A DNA stretch of 64,000 nt from Margaritifera margaritifera (GCA_029931535.1 JAQPZY010001178.1:1114501-1178500), one strand, 5' to 3'. Shown: positions 44,231 to 55,904, counted from the first letter of the stretch. Notes: a model not told the origin generated them from the letters alone. Numbers and translations: made by a program.

Positions 44231-47200
44231 TCACTCGTTTCTGGTACACGATTGGTACACTTTTTGTAAAGGACGAGTGACAATTTGGTGATTAGGTAAC
44301 CGTACGATCTTGTGAGGTTCTAACGTGTGCACTCGAAAGTCTTCCACTTGTCCAGACAGTAAAGCATTTTTCAAAACCTCAAAGTTAACCACTTGGCTGG
44401 TTCGATAGTTGAGGGTCAATCCTTTGACTTTGCATTGGGTGTGAAATTGTCCTTGTGGGTCTCGGTATCGGTAACCGTAATTTTTTGGGCCCCCTCTGGC
44501 AAAACTCAGGATGGTGTCTTGAGGTGCTCGTCTGTCCAGGCTCCTAAACGATCTCCTTGGATGGTAGGGTGTGGGCAACCGTGTCTATGGATGTACATGC
44601 AACTGTCAGTGTCAAAGTACAGGACACGTTCTCCCAAGACTTCTAAAGCTTCGTCGTACAACTTCAAACGAGCATGGGCTGTCACGTAGGCGGCAATGAC
44701 TACGTTGCTAAACTTGTCAGGTTTTACAAACTTGGGTTCTTCTTCGAAATTGACTAAGATCAAATCATCACAGACGATTTCGACGTGTTTGACTAGTACA
44801 CTTTTGTCGTCCACCAGTTGAAAGTAGCGATAAGGATCGGTCACGTATTCCGTCTTGGTTAAGATGGGTCGTTGGGCCATTTTTCCCCACAAACAATTGA
44901 GCATGACTTTAGCAAACGATCTTTTTCCTTCGTTCTTTTCCACGTCTTCCAAAGTGATGCCTTCGACGTCACGGTACTCTTCTTTGAATCGAACTTGGTC
45001 TTCGGGAGTCTGACACCACGAAGGATAGCCGCTGGCTTCTTGTTTCAGTTTTAAAAATTGGTTGACGTACCCAGAGAAAATGCCTGGATGATTCGTGGCG
45101 TCGTTCTTTTGGTATTGTGATGTGGTTGGAAAGTGCCAGATTTCGTACACTTTCAACAAACGGTATCCTCGATCCAGAGCCCGAAACAATTCGGCACTGA
45201 CCCACGTTCCTGTCAAAGCGCGTTCTTCCTTCATGTGGTGACAGGGATGATCTTGGTTGCATGTTTCGGCACACGTACGGCATAAAGGAAACATCAGTTT
45301 TCCTTGGCAATGGTGAGGTAAGATGGGGTGGTACAAGTCGGTCGGAGGTAAGACTTTACATTTGATCAATCCTTCGTATTGACGAATGTGTTCCACGTCG
45401 ATGTGTTCTGTCAAGATTTCAGGGTGACCGGTTGGAAAACGAGCATATTTGCACACCCAAGGATACAACGAACACACGTCGATGTATTTGATTTCTTCTC
45501 CTTTGGATTCGTCTACGTTGTACAGCAAGCGAGTGGCATTGGTTCGTCCTCCAAATAAACTGTGGCGAGATCCAAAGGTTCGATGTCGGCCACATCGTAA
45601 CTTTCGGTGATGCTCTTAAATTCAGGATCGGTTTTCAAACTTCGATCGTAGTCGTGCTCCCACATTTCAACCACTTGGTATCCTTGACTTTCTAACTTGA
45701 GTCGTCGTTGGTAAGTGCGTTCGTACAACTGTTCCATGGTAGAGTCTGAATAAGGACTTTTCATGTCTCGATCAGGATAACAGGTAGGACATCCGTGAAA
45801 CAAGCAACCCTGAAATTCGTACACCGTGTGAGGGTTTTCTAAATCCCAACCATCCACGGAATAAGATCCAATCTTCTTTTCTCCTCCTCCGTTTCTGGCA
45901 TGTTGTATCCATTTGTCTTCTTTTTGACACAAGTAATGGAGCCAACGTAAAGCTTTGGCCGAATATTGACGACTGGCAAAGAGAGACGTGTTGGAGTCGA
46001 TGATGGCTAGTTCGTTCTCGGGCATAAAAGTTTGGGTGTACACTAAGGAACAGGCTTTGGGTAGGGTGCACGCATCTTTCAAAGGATCGACGTCTCCGTG
46101 ATCTAGAAATAACTCTCGAAACTTTCCACAGCAACTCCGTAAAATGTCCAAATGGGATCGACAGTACTTGAGTATTTCCTCTTGAAAGTCAAACGGATCG
46201 GACTGGTGAGCGCGGTACCAAGCGTGAAAGGCTTCTCGCTGTTCGGGGCGCATTCGTAATCATGGAGGTCAGGCAAATGAGGTAGGCCGGCATGTTGATT
46301 AGCTTCCGTATTGAAGAAGTGAGGAAAATAGCCTTTGGCCATTTCTGTCATGCCAAATGTTTTTGGCATTCGACTCAAAGGCATAGCTAAATAACTCATG
46401 GAATCTTTGAATTTGACTTGGCCCACTTTCATGTAGATGAGTTTTTTTCCGTTCATGGTGACTTCAGGGCGTTCGGTACCTTGTCGCAAATAATAATTTA
46501 ACAAAAACTGTCCATCGTATCCCGAGAAATTGTGAGCTATGACGGTCGCATACCGATGACAGTCTCCGTAACGTTGAATGTCCTCTTCGCTCCAAGTGTC
46601 GTCGGTAGGGTCTAAAATCCATTCAGCAAACTCGGACAAAGTGTTAGGACCCCGAAAGATTTTTTCACGTCCTCCAGGAATCCGACTACAATGAGGGCAG
46701 TGAAAATGGATCGTTTCTTGAATACACTTCTCACAAGCCCGATGAGCCACGCAAAAATTGGGAATGTGAATGCCTGTTTCTTGCATGCATTCAAAATTAA
46801 AAAAGATGAAATCCACTTGGTTCTTGTTCTTCTTTAATTCTTTCTTCTCTGTCTTGTCTTACTTTTGAATAAAACATTGATGATCAAAGTTCACCATCTG
46901 CTGACAAATGTTACATCTTTTTTTTCCAACACAAACGTGTCTCTTGGGGTCGTTGGTACAAATCTGCTGTCCACACTTGGAGCACAATTTCAATAAGTCG
47001 CAAGCACATTTTTTTGTGTGTCCTTTTGTCTTGTGATGCTGTTCGTAACAAGAGGGACTGACAAAAGTGCGTCGACACGTCTCACAATGGACGTGGTGTT
47101 GTTCAGGAAGGCATGGTTTGTCCGCTAAACAACCCCGACATCTTGTTCCGCAATGAAGGTGTCGCTCTCGACTGTTAAACCCTTGGTTGCATTTCTCGCA

Positions 47201-48275
47201 ATAGTAAGAGTATCCTAAAAATCCGGTGATACTGGTGATGGTATCGAAACGTTCTTGGTGGTAATAGAGGTGAATGTATTTTCCTTCATGAAAATCGGGG
47301 CCTCGAAACAGCATATCTCCGCGCACTTCTTGAGGGTGTACTTTCAACGTGTAGTGAGGAGCCAAGACGTCTTGAAGTTGTTGCATTTGAGAAATGCCAC
47401 ACACGGTGTCTTTAGGGATGCCTGCTTGTCGTAACAGGAGTTCTGCTTCTTTTCATTGTTGGGGTTTGTTAGACTTTCGAATGTTATTCCAGGCTCTTTT
47501 CCATTCTTTGCTCTCGTTCTTGTTGGCATGCGTTCGCCCCACCACGATGGCTCGTGCCAAACACATCTGGTCTTGGGTATTGTCAATTTGGACGACACTG
47601 TTTGGTACTGCGAAGGTCATCCACCAGTAACGCTTTCCTACTTCGTCCGCTACCTCGAGGAGGAGCAACGTGAGTCATGTGAAGTGTAGCCTTTCCATCC
47701 GTGATGGTAAACTTGTCGTTGGATTGTTGAACGTGTTCTATTTTGGACATGACTTTGGCTGGTGTTAATTCTGCCGGGGTGCTGAACTCGATCCAGACAG
47801 GTGACTTCAAATTGTCGTGATGGATGGACAGTCTCAATCGATCGTCTTCTTTAGCTCCACATTGTCGTTTCAAGTTCTGTAACACAGAGCCCCACAAATC
47901 GCTAATGAACCCCGCCGCTTTCTCGGGAGGTACTTCGGACTTGAAGTCTTTAAAGTGAACCGTGTGAGTGTAGGCTGTGGTTTTAAATTTTCGAGAGGTT
48001 ATTTTTTGCGTCTTTCGAATGCGATAGTAATTTTCGGGAGCCACGGTAGTAGGTCTTTTTTGGTCAGGGGTTCTGGTGGTGGTAGTGGATTCTTTGGGTT
48101 GGGTTTTTTGGGTTTCAGGCTCACTCATCTCTTCTTCGAAATCGCTCGCATGGACTTGAGCTAGCAGTTCAGCCAGCGGTGTTTCAGGCGGCACGGCATG
48201 TCTTTGTCGCCGTGGCCTCTTCGTTTCTTCTTCTTCTTCTTCTGTTTTCTCATAGATTGGGCGTGATCTTTTCAT
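44231..48275 (-). pseudogene. POLB: Protein-primed type B DNA polymerase, about six lesions
   Basis: About 1,350 codons in pieces. The N-terminal region (48,275-47,620) ends with PPRGSGR. A Cys/His-rich zinc region follows (YYCEKCNQGF, 47,404-46,859). The exonuclease domain has FNFEC in place of the usual D-x-E (46,790-46,798) and HNFSGYDGQF. The polymerase domain has DVCSLYPWV (motif A, near 45,475), KVMLNCLWGKM (motif B) and YFDTDS (motif C, near 44,610). The C-terminal piece has GGPKNYGY. Frame changes lie near 47,600-47,650, 46,250, 45,560-45,590 and 44,520; in-frame stops are TGA 47,453-47,455 and TAA 46,859-46,861. It would have copied the element by protein priming. Confidence 0.92.
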
Positions 48276-48383
48276 CTTGAAATCTGATTTAGATCTGATG
48301 GAGTTTCACAAAGGAGACTATATATAGAGAGACCTTTTTACCTTCAGAATCAGTCTTTGTGATTGAACTTTCAAACTGTAAAG
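48276..48383. promoter_or_regulatory. Divergent promoter region
   Basis: 108 bp separate the polymerase start from the plus-strand zinc-knuckle start. TATATATAG is symmetric and lies at about 48,318-48,326, so one TATA element could serve both directions. Confidence 0.5.
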
Positions 48384-48886
48384 ATGTCTCTATGCCACAA
48401 GAAAAGAAATTTTGCTTCCTATTATTGGGATTATCTAAGCCGAGGAACAGCAATGAGAGATAAAAGTCAAGATACTTATTATATCTGCCAAGAGAAAGGA
48501 CATTGGGCTCCAGAATGTCCACAACGTCAACAAAGAAAAGAAAAGAGAGATAAAAGTCAAGATACTTGTTATATCTGCCAAGAGAAAGGACATTGGGCTC
48601 CAGAATGTCCACAACGTCAAAACCAAAACAGAGATAAAGGAAAAGATACTTGTTATTATTGTAAAGGAAAAGGACATTGTCTTCGGAGTGTCCTCAAAAA
48701 CAAGAAGAAAATCTACCAGAGAGGGAGGAAGCCGAAGGATCTTCCAACCTAGAAGAAGAAGAAGAACATATCGTCAAGAAAAGCAAGAAAAGCAAGAAAG
48801 TTAGATGGATGGAAGACAGTGAAGAAGAAAAAGAACCCTTGATCCCTGTGAAGAAATTCAAGAAGAACAAGAGAGACAGACAGTGA
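48384..48886 (+). pseudogene. Triple CCHC zinc-knuckle protein, frameshifted
   Basis: Starting at ATG 48,384 there are three CxxCxxxGHxxxxC units. Units 1 and 2 are a near-identical 90-bp tandem duplication (CQEKGHWAPECPQRQ). In unit 1 the first cysteine is Tyr through one base change. Unit 3 loses register by one missing base near 48,679; the downstream frame (to 48,886) then gives the fourth cysteine and a Glu- and Lys-rich tail. Zinc knuckles bind single-stranded RNA or DNA, as in retroviral Gag. It is the only plus-strand gene outside the extreme right arm. Confidence 0.65.
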
Positions 48887-49100
48887 ACAATGAACTTTTT
48901 TTGGAGTGTGGTGTGATTTTCATGGTGAATTATTTTGTAAAAAAAAAGAGAATACACCAGAATGGAAAAAAGTAAGTGTTTTTGTGTTATTTTGTTTTAG
49001 AGTATGGATGATACACGCTCGCACGCACGCACGCACGCACGCACTCACTCTTACACAAATGGGGATTTTTAAAGTTTTACTTGATTTGTTTTTGGCAATT
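48887..49100. other. Non-coding right-arm DNA
   Basis: It holds a (CGCA)n run at about 49,019-49,043 and AT-rich sequence. No gene is seen. Confidence 0.5.
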
Positions 49101-49146
49101 TGATTTCTTTTCTAGAGATCTGGGTGGTCCTGAAAAGGACCGTTGG
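49101..49146 (-). terminator. Histone-type 3'-end signal 4
   Basis: On the minus strand AACGGTCCTTTTCAGGACCA has a perfect 6-bp stem with a TTTC loop (49,126-49,141), then ACCCA and AGAAAAGAAA. The stem differs from signals 1-3 by compensating changes (GGTCCT with AGGACC), which argues for selection on the fold. The stop of the 195-aa gene is 27 nt away. Confidence 0.85.
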
Positions 49147-49168
49147 GGTGTTTGTTTGTTAAACAAAC

Positions 49169-49756
49169 TTATGGAGTGGACATGATCAACTTCAATTGTC
49201 GTAATCCTTTTCCACGACCCAGTCCAATTCCTGCTGCTGCTGCTTTGGTGGTAGTAGTAGTGACTGGTGGTGGTGGTGGTAGCATCTCAGTAGAAGTAGT
49301 GATGGGTTTCGTATGTTTAGCCCGTGATGGTCTTTTTCTCTTGGGTTGAGTTAAAGAATATTCATATAACTTTCTTGGATGTTTTAACTCACGTAAAATG
49401 TCTTGGAGTAGTAGACTCACCGTTTTATCTTCCTCGCTCTCTTCTTGCGGTGCTTCACTCTTCTCCACTTTTAACTGTCTTATTTCTTCTTCTTGTTTTC
49501 TCCTTTCCTCTTCTTGTTGAAGAAACACTTCTTCCGCTTCTCTCTGTCGCTGTAAAATTTTTTCCAATTCTTCTTGTTGCCTCTTTTTGAAATCGTCCAT
49601 GACAGGCAGCAAAGAGGCTGGTACAGCAGCAGTCGTAGTGATTTCAGGCTCAAATTCTTGAGACAGAAAATCTAAATTAAACTCTTCCGGTTGGAAGTTT
49701 AAAAAAGCATTCGTTGCAGGCTCACCCCAATACATACTGGTCTTGGTAGTCTCCAT
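49169..49756 (-). CDS. Arm gene 4: 195-aa coiled-coil protein with NLS
   Basis: The N-terminal 50 residues are acidic/aromatic (GEPATNAFLNFQPEEF). Residues 55-105 form a Gln/Glu/Arg-rich coiled coil (KKRQQEELEKILQRQREAEE). QPKRKRPSRAK near residue 143 is a nuclear localisation signal, followed by a proline run and a Gly/Arg patch (GIGLGRGKGLRQ). An acidic lead plus coiled coil plus NLS would suit a transcription factor or co-activator; this is inference. A TATA box (49,801-49,811) and CRE site (49,815-49,822) lie upstream. Confidence 0.7.
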   Translation of the reverse strand: METTKTSMYWGEPATNAFLNFQPEEFNLDFLSQEFEPEITTTAAVPASLLPVMDDFKKRQQEELEKILQRQREAEEVFLQQEEERRKQEEEIRQLKVEKSEAPQEESEEDKTVSLLLQDILRELKHPRKLYEYSLTQPKRKRPSRAKHTKPITTSTEMLPPPPPVTTTTTKAAAAGIGLGRGKGLRQLKLIMSTP

Positions 49757-49993
49757 TTAGGCTGTCCAAAAAAGTAAAATCCCTACGAACGCTGTGATGC
49801 CTTTATACCCCAAATGACGTCACACCCCTACTCTCTTCCTATTGGAAGAAAAACCGACCCGCTTGTAACGCGTGTTTGGATTGGTAGTTCATTTCGATTC
49901 ATTTCAATCCACTCGTAGGGTATATATACCACCGCTTGTCTCGTAGAGCTTCATCGGTTTTTTTCTCCAAGATCACTCCAGAAGAAAAACAAA
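49757..49993. promoter_or_regulatory. Divergent right-arm promoter region
   Basis: Minus side: GGTATAAAGG at about 49,801-49,810 and TGACGTCA at 49,815-49,822. Plus side: ATTGG/CCAAT-like boxes near 49,849 and 49,880, then GGGTATATATACC at 49,918-49,930. Together they give a TATA box and upstream elements for each of the two arm genes. Confidence 0.6.
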
Positions 49994-50224
49994 ATGTGGA
50001 CAAGTGTGGAATCATCGACTATCATCTCGGGGATGTTGTTTAACCCAGCATTCCCCATGTATGTAAAAGCTTCATGGACCATCACCAAGATCACAGAGAC
50101 CGCCATATGGAAACGTCGCATCTATATAGAAAGACAAGGGTGCCTGAAGAGGGTCTTGATGTACGGTCCGGAAGTCCGTAGAAGTCTCCAAAAAAGACAA
50201 CCCTCCAGGAGATGTGTTTGTTAA
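49994..50224 (+). CDS. Arm gene 5: 76-aa basic protein
   Basis: The plus-strand frame begins at the first ATG about 65 bp below the TATATATA box. It is basic and Arg-rich at its C-terminus (RRSLQKRQPSRRCVC). No family recognised. Its stop is 14 nt before histone-type signal 5, the only plus-strand one, which supports it as a real gene of the arm set. Confidence 0.6.
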   Translation: MWTSVESSTIISGMLFNPAFPMYVKASWTITKITETAIWKRRIYIERQGCLKRVLMYGPEVRRSLQKRQPSRRCVC

Positions 50225-50231
50225 AAAAAAA

Positions 50232-50285
50232 AACCAATGGCCCTTTTCAGGGCCACCCATTTTTCAAGAAAAGATTAATTTTCCA
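50232..50285 (+). terminator. Histone-type 3'-end signal 5 (inside right TIR)
   Basis: AATGGCCCTTTTCAGGGCCA (hairpin 50,239-50,254, perfect 6-bp stem, TTTC loop) is followed by ACCCA and CAAGAAAAGATTAA. It is the inverted partner of signal 1, so both transcription units facing the ends stop inside the terminal repeats. Confidence 0.85.
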
Positions 50286-50521
50286 TTCTTGCCTACCATG
50301 TTAAAATTCCCGTACGACCCCGTAGTGCCCCCAATGTTAATTTCTCGTAGGACCCCGTAGTACCCCCGCCATGTTAATTTCTCGCCATGTTAATTTCCCG
50401 TAGGACCCCGTAGTGCCCCCAATGTTAATTTCTCGTAGGACCCCGTAGTGCCCCCGCAATGTTAATTTCTCGTAGGACCCCGTAGTGCCCCCACGACCCT
50501 ATTTATCCCCCCCTTACTACT
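50234..50521 (-). repeat. Right terminal inverted repeat (288 bp)
   Basis: It mirrors the left repeat: stem-loop, unique part (CATTCTTGCCTA), then about five subrepeats (CGTAGGACCCCGTAGTGCCC with AATGTTAATTTCT), ending ...CCCCTTACTACT. It has one subrepeat fewer than the left end and a shorter C run. Confidence 0.9.
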
Positions 50522-50527
50522 GTTATT
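50522..50527. other. Target-site duplication, right copy (GTTATT)
   Basis: Exact match to 28,659-28,664. Confidence 0.95.
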
Positions 50528-50679
50528 ATTTCACAGCGGCGAGTGTTTATCAATTGGAGTTGGAGTACTGATTAATCCTGATACATGTACAGTTATCATG
50601 TACAGTTATATTTGTACTGTTATGATGGACTCTTGTCATGTACTGTTACTGGGAGTTTTTTTTCCTGAAAATAAAAATA

Positions 50680-50800
50680 CGGCCGAGAGACAGACCCCGG
50701 TTGGTCAAGTAGCAGTAGCCTTTATAGGTCACTCGATTCTCGCCTCCACCCGCGTAGGTTCAAGTCCTGGCTCGGCTGCGCCTGGCTATATGAGAAGGTT
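50680..50800 (+). mobile_element. tRNA-derived SINE (third family)
   Basis: GGTTGGTCAAGTAGCAGTAG (A-box-like) and GTAGGTTCAAGTCCTGGC (B-box-like) are about 55 bp apart, followed by a GC-rich body. It is not a functional tRNA. Confidence 0.55.
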
Positions 50801-50959
50801 TGCCAGTTTCTTTCTGTGGGTAGGCGGTTCTCATCGGGCTCTTCCACCACCGATAAGAATTTACCACCATATACACCATACAAAGTGCTGCAAATGGCGT
50901 AAAAACAAATTCAAATCTATCTAACAGATCAAGTGATTTGGTTTAAATACAGGTGTTGT

Positions 50960-53050
50960 TTCAGAAACCTGGACTACATATTTGATTAAACCGATATATA
51001 CAAATAAGGGAGATAAATCAGATCCTACCAATTACAGGCCGATTACTCTACTTAGTAAGGTCTAGACTGTTCTTCTTAACAAAAGAGTTTCGCTTTTCTA
51101 GAACAAAAGAAATTTGTATCTGAGGCACAGGCAGGTTTTCGTAAAGGATACTCCACAAATGTTAATAATTTTGTCTTATATTCCTTAACAGAACTTTTAA
51201 ATAGAAGACATAAAACATTGTTTTGCACTTTTGTGGAATTTTTTCAGGCTTTCGACATGGTATAGAGAGTTGGCTTATGGAGAAAACTGATTAACACTGC
51301 TATAAATGAAAAATAGTTAAGGTGATAATGAACATGTATATGGCAAGAAATCAGGGCTATTTGATTGTAATCAAGGAGTTAGACAAGGCGAACATTTTTC
51401 TCCTGAATTATTTGCCCTGTATCTAAGTGAATTCGAGAATCACTTTTTGGCATTACAGTTGATTTACTGGATGGAGATATAGTAAGATATTTAGAACTAT
51501 TTGGTTTACTCTATGCAGACGATATTTTCAGATAATTCAAGAGATATGCAAAATAATCCAAACGCATTCTTTAATTACTGCAAAAAATATAAACTTATTA
51601 TTAACACAAGCAAAACAAAAGTTATGATTTTTGGGAAATGTATAAATAGACAAAATGTGAAGTTTAAATTAGGAGATTCGGAACATGAAATTGTCAGAAA
51701 TTATAAACATTTAGGACCGATCGTTGCGAAGAATGGTATATATTTATTGGGAATTAAGAATCTAATTGGTCAAGCCAGGAAAGCTATATACCGTCTTCAG
51801 AAAAGAATACTAAATCCTAATTTGCCTGTCGACTGTCAGCTTAAACTTTTTGATATAACTATAGTTCCAGTTCTTACATACGCAGTTGAGATCTGGGTTT
51901 TTAAAAAATTAGATATGATGACTTTCTAAAATATGTGCTAAACGTTTACACCCCCCCCACACACACACACACACGTATATATGCAATATGGTGAGCTTGG
52001 TAGAACCCCTCTACATTTACAAATAAGAAGGAGAATGGTTGGCTATTGGGTAAATCTCATTAATGGTAAACAAACGAAACTATCTTATATCATGTATCTG
52101 AGACTATTGCAGGATTATAACAATGGTCTAGGCAGAAGTAAATGGATAGAGAGCATTCATAACATCTTATCAGAAACTGGGTTTCAATTTATTTGGGTTA
52201 ATCAAAATATTCCCAATAAATCCTGGTCAGATACAATCTTTAAGGAGAGACTTCTTGATCAGCTTATACAGACATGGGAATCATTCATTACTAACTCAAC
52301 AAAATTTGAACCATGTATAATTTTTAAAACGGAATTAAAATTTAGAATATTATTTGTTAAAAGACTTATCAAAAATATATAAGGCAAATATAAAAAAGTT
52401 CGCACATGTAATTATGTTTTTTACCTATATAGAAGGAAAGACCTGAAAATTTGCCTAGACATGAAAGATTGTGCAAATTTTGCATGCAAAAACAGCGTGG
52501 GGATGAATTTTATTCTCTCCTTGAATGTAGCTATTTCAGAGAACAAAGAAAGCAACTACTACCCACACACCTCTATATCAGACCAAATGTACCAAAGTTT
52601 AAAGATTTATTTAGTTCTGAGAAATTTGGCGTTTTAAGAAAAGTCTCTAAAATGATTGATGTTATTTTATCAAAATTTCGTTAATTTATAATCAGCTTTA
52701 CTCGATGTGTTTGTTGTTCTTTCCGTTTTTTTGTCAGGAAGAGAAAAGTACCATCATTGTAAAGTAATGAGTTTATTACAGATTAATTTGTGTTCCATTT
52801 TTTTTCGTAATTTATATCCTGTATTTCCAATTATGTCAACATTCATGTATTTAAGTTTGAACTTGTTCGTATTCCATTGGGGTATTGACTGTGATATTAC
52901 TGTCAATCTGAGTTAAATTGTAGTTACTGTGAAAAACATATCGTCCATGGTTGATGTGCACCAACGCAAAGTGAGATACTAATATTTTACCTCATATGTT
53001 GCGTAATGCAAACTGAGTGTAATAAAGAATTTGTCATTGTCATTGTCCTT
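50960..53050 (+). mobile_element. Decayed non-LTR retrotransposon (LINE)
   Basis: In pieces of all three frames: NYRPITLLSK (51,030-51,059), FRKGYST-like and FDMV segments, GVRQGEHFSPELFALYLSEF (from about 51,372), the catalytic YADD (about 51,510), then INTSKTKVMIFGK and KHLGPIVAKNG. A C-terminal CKFCMQKQRGDEFYSLLECS (52,478-52,540) is typical of LINE ends. The 3' end has a (TGTCAT)n-like tail at about 53,030-53,049. Stops and frameshifts make it inactive. The clade (CR1/L2/Jockey group or other) is not resolved. Confidence 0.8.
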
Positions 53051-53589
53051 GTTTGACTACACAACAACACATCGTACATAATTACCAAGCCAACTTCATA
53101 CTGAAATAAGCTGATGGTCCGTAAAACCAAGACCCAGTCATCAATGTCTTTCATTCATGTTTAATGTCTAATAATATTTCAAAACTTGTTTTGATATATG
53201 TACTAACCTATCGGATTTGAGCATGTTGGCCTTAATATATACAGACGGACTTGACCATTTTTAATTTTTTTTATGTGTGTGTGTGTGTGTGTTAATTCAT
53301 CTAAAAGCAAATTTAAAACGTGAAGAAAACTTTATCAATTTCTTTAAATTTAATTTAAAAATACATTTTTCATTAAAACGCCTGTGATTATTGCGCTGTA
53401 AAATAAAATAGATATATTCATTGTTTTGTCTGTGTGGCCCCTAGGAGCTCGCCCAGATATTATGTACTCTTGACAGTCAGTACAAATATTTCCCCATACA
53501 CCTCAAAAACGATGGATGTATCTATTACTTTTTCAACAGTTATTGACATTTGTGTACTTAACCTATGAACTATTATATGCACAGTTCTG

Positions 53590-53822
53590 ACATCTTGTGT
53601 GGTGAACTAATCTTACAAATTACATAAGGTTTTAAGGAATGAATGAACTCAGGTGTGGTGAACTAATCTTACAAATTACATAAGGTTTTAAGGAATGAAT
53701 GAACTCAGGTGTGGTGAACTAATCTTACAAATTACATAAGGTTTTAAGGAATGAATGAACTCAGGTGTGGCGAACTAATCTTACAAATTACATAAGGTTT
53801 TAAGGAATGAATGAACTCAGGT
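53590..53822. repeat. 56-bp tandem repeat, four units
   Basis: Units contain GTGTGGTGAACTAATCTTAC, ACATAAGGTTTTAAGG and AATGAATGAACTCAG. One unit has GTGGCG. The unit derives from the host family that flanks the integrated element at 28,560-28,664. Confidence 0.9.
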
Positions 53823-53869
53823 TTTACGGCCCTTTCAAAGGCTGAGGTCGTTTCAGGACGGGAACTCAG

Positions 53870-54000
53870 TTTTTAGTCTCATCCGAAGGACTGAAGTGTT
53901 TGAAATACATTGAAAGTATTTCGCTCTTACCGGGTATCGAACTCACGACCTCCAGAGTGGCATTCCAGACGCGTTTACATTGGACCACAGCGCCACTCTC
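53870..54000 (-). mobile_element. tRNA-like SINE fragment (inverted)
   Basis: On the minus strand GAGTGGCGCTGTGGTCCAAT (A-box-like) and GGTCGTGAGTTCGATACCCG (B-box-like) occur with tRNA-like spacing. It interrupts the host repeat block. Confidence 0.6.
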
Positions 54001-55150
54001 AAAAGATTTTAAGGAAACTTACTGTGGATGTTGCTGATAGGATGAACATGCGCATATTATAAAATAATGGTGCTACGTGTTATTGTACCACAGTTATGGA
54101 CCTTTATGTACTTAGCCAATATACCATTAAATGCAAAGTGCTGACATTTTATGCGGCTAATTTGTTTTACAAATAAAACCATATTGTAATGAAACTTATT
54201 GGAATTGTTGCCCATGAGATGAACCTATGCATATTGTAAAATCACAATGCTACGCATTTATTTACCACAATTATGTCCCATTATATACTTAACCTATGTA
54301 TCATAATTTCCGAAGTTCTGACACTTGTACAGCTAACTACTCTCACTAATCATGTCACTAATCATGTCACTAATCATGTCACTAATCATGTCACTAATCA
54401 TGTCACTAATTATCTCACTAATCATCTCACTAATCATCTCACTAATCATCTCACTAATCATGTCACTAATCATGTCACTAATCATGTCACTAATCATGTC
54501 ACTAATCATGTCACTAATCATCTCACTAATCATCTCACTAATCATCTCACTAATCATGTCACTAATCATGTCAAATTTTAAGAAACTTACTGTCAATATT
54601 GCTGAATCAGTGAGTATTAAAATTCCCGCTATCAAAATATTTTTGCCACAGTTATTTCCCTTTACAAACTAGCATATGTATATGCACAGTTTTGACACTA
54701 GTGCGGCAAATTAATCGCACAAATAAGGTCGTAATTGAACAAAACTTCTTCTTGTAACTGTTGCTAATGGGATGAACCTGTGCATATTGTAAAATCACGG
54801 TGCAGTATATTTTTGCGTAATGAAATTACGGCATTTATGTACTTAGCTTATTTGCCATTATATGCAAAGATTTGGCATTTGTTAGTGTCCGCTAGTGTTA
54901 CAAATTATCTCAAAATCTAATGACACTTTCTACATAACACATGTATACTTATTTTGTTTGTTTCCAGCGATTATGGCCCCCTTTTCACATATGAAAATTA
55001 TATGCATATATACTATATATATATAATTTAACTGATTTCCTTTTCAGTGAATTAGTCTAACAATTTCTGTTGTAATTACACCACGCCGCAAGTTGGAGGG
55101 AGATATAGAAATGCCCTCCCGTCCGTCCATCCATGTGTCTGTGTGCCCGT
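54001..55150 (+). repeat. Host repeat family in about 200-250-bp irregular tandem copies
   Basis: The blocks GAACCTGTGCATATTGTAAA, ACAGTTATGGACCTTTATGT and ACTTAGCC followed by ATTATATGCA recur near 54,030, 54,210, 54,640 and 54,775. They end with a CCGTCCGTCCATCC run near 55,115. The same family surrounds the insertion site of the virus-like element. Confidence 0.65.
54335..54571. repeat. 12-bp tandem repeat, about twenty units
   Basis: CACTAATCATGT alternates with CACTAATCATCT. Because 12 is a multiple of three, six frames stay open (TNHVTNHV and MSLIMSLI); I do not call genes. Confidence 0.95.
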
Positions 55151-55904
55151 CGCCTCAAAACTAGAATAGGTTATATTCAACCTTGGGTCATTATACGGCG
55201 GTGGGATAAGGTAACGGAGTTACAACCTTCTTGTTCTCCATATAGTTTAGGTTGCCTCCAGCTCAAAATTTACGATCTCCCTACTTACAGCGATGAAAAT
55301 TTTCCAAAGTTAAAACATTAAATTGTTTAAAACTTTGCGTAAATAGCCTAAAAAGGTGAAAACTGACACATCTAAGCCCAAAGTAATGTATACATGTATT
55401 CCTTCTTGTTTTGACTTAATCTTGTCAAATAATAGCCATAAACATGATCTGATATGGTCAATAGGAAATCCTCCAGATTTCAAGGACAGACTACAACTCT
55501 AAAAAGACCAACCTGCAGTTTTCAAGCTTTGAATCAATTCAATTACATAGTATGTTAACATTATAATTACCACACAAGATACTTACGATATTTCTTTCCA
55601 GTTGCTGATTCTTAGTTTTTATTAAAATGAAACTGATGTAAAACCCGAAGCAGTCTATAAAAAAGAATCCATACAGAAAAGAGTCCTAACGTTCACGTAT
55701 AATACAAATGTATACAGGGTCGGATTAAGACCTTTAGAGGCCCTAAGCACTGAAAAGATTATGGTGCTCCCCCCCCCCATATGTAATTTAAAAACCCCCG
55801 AATTTCTCATTTTCTTTGGTGCCCCTGCTTTGTAGGTGCCCTAAGCACGTGCTTAGTCTGCCTATTGGGAAATCCAGCACTGAATGTAGAATATACTTCC
55901 TCTT
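55151..55904. other. Non-coding host DNA
   Basis: A short repeat-like piece (GGGTCGGATTAAGACC, CCCTAAGCAC twice) lies at 55,718-55,850. No gene seen. Confidence 0.45.

Noticed and set aside
48961..49010. Intron signals GTAAGT and TTTTAG after the zinc-knuckle gene
   Set aside because: The interval is only about 30 bp, too short for an animal intron.
54273..54672. Overlapping 100-106-codon repeat frames on both strands
   Set aside because: A 12-bp repeat without stop codons explains them.
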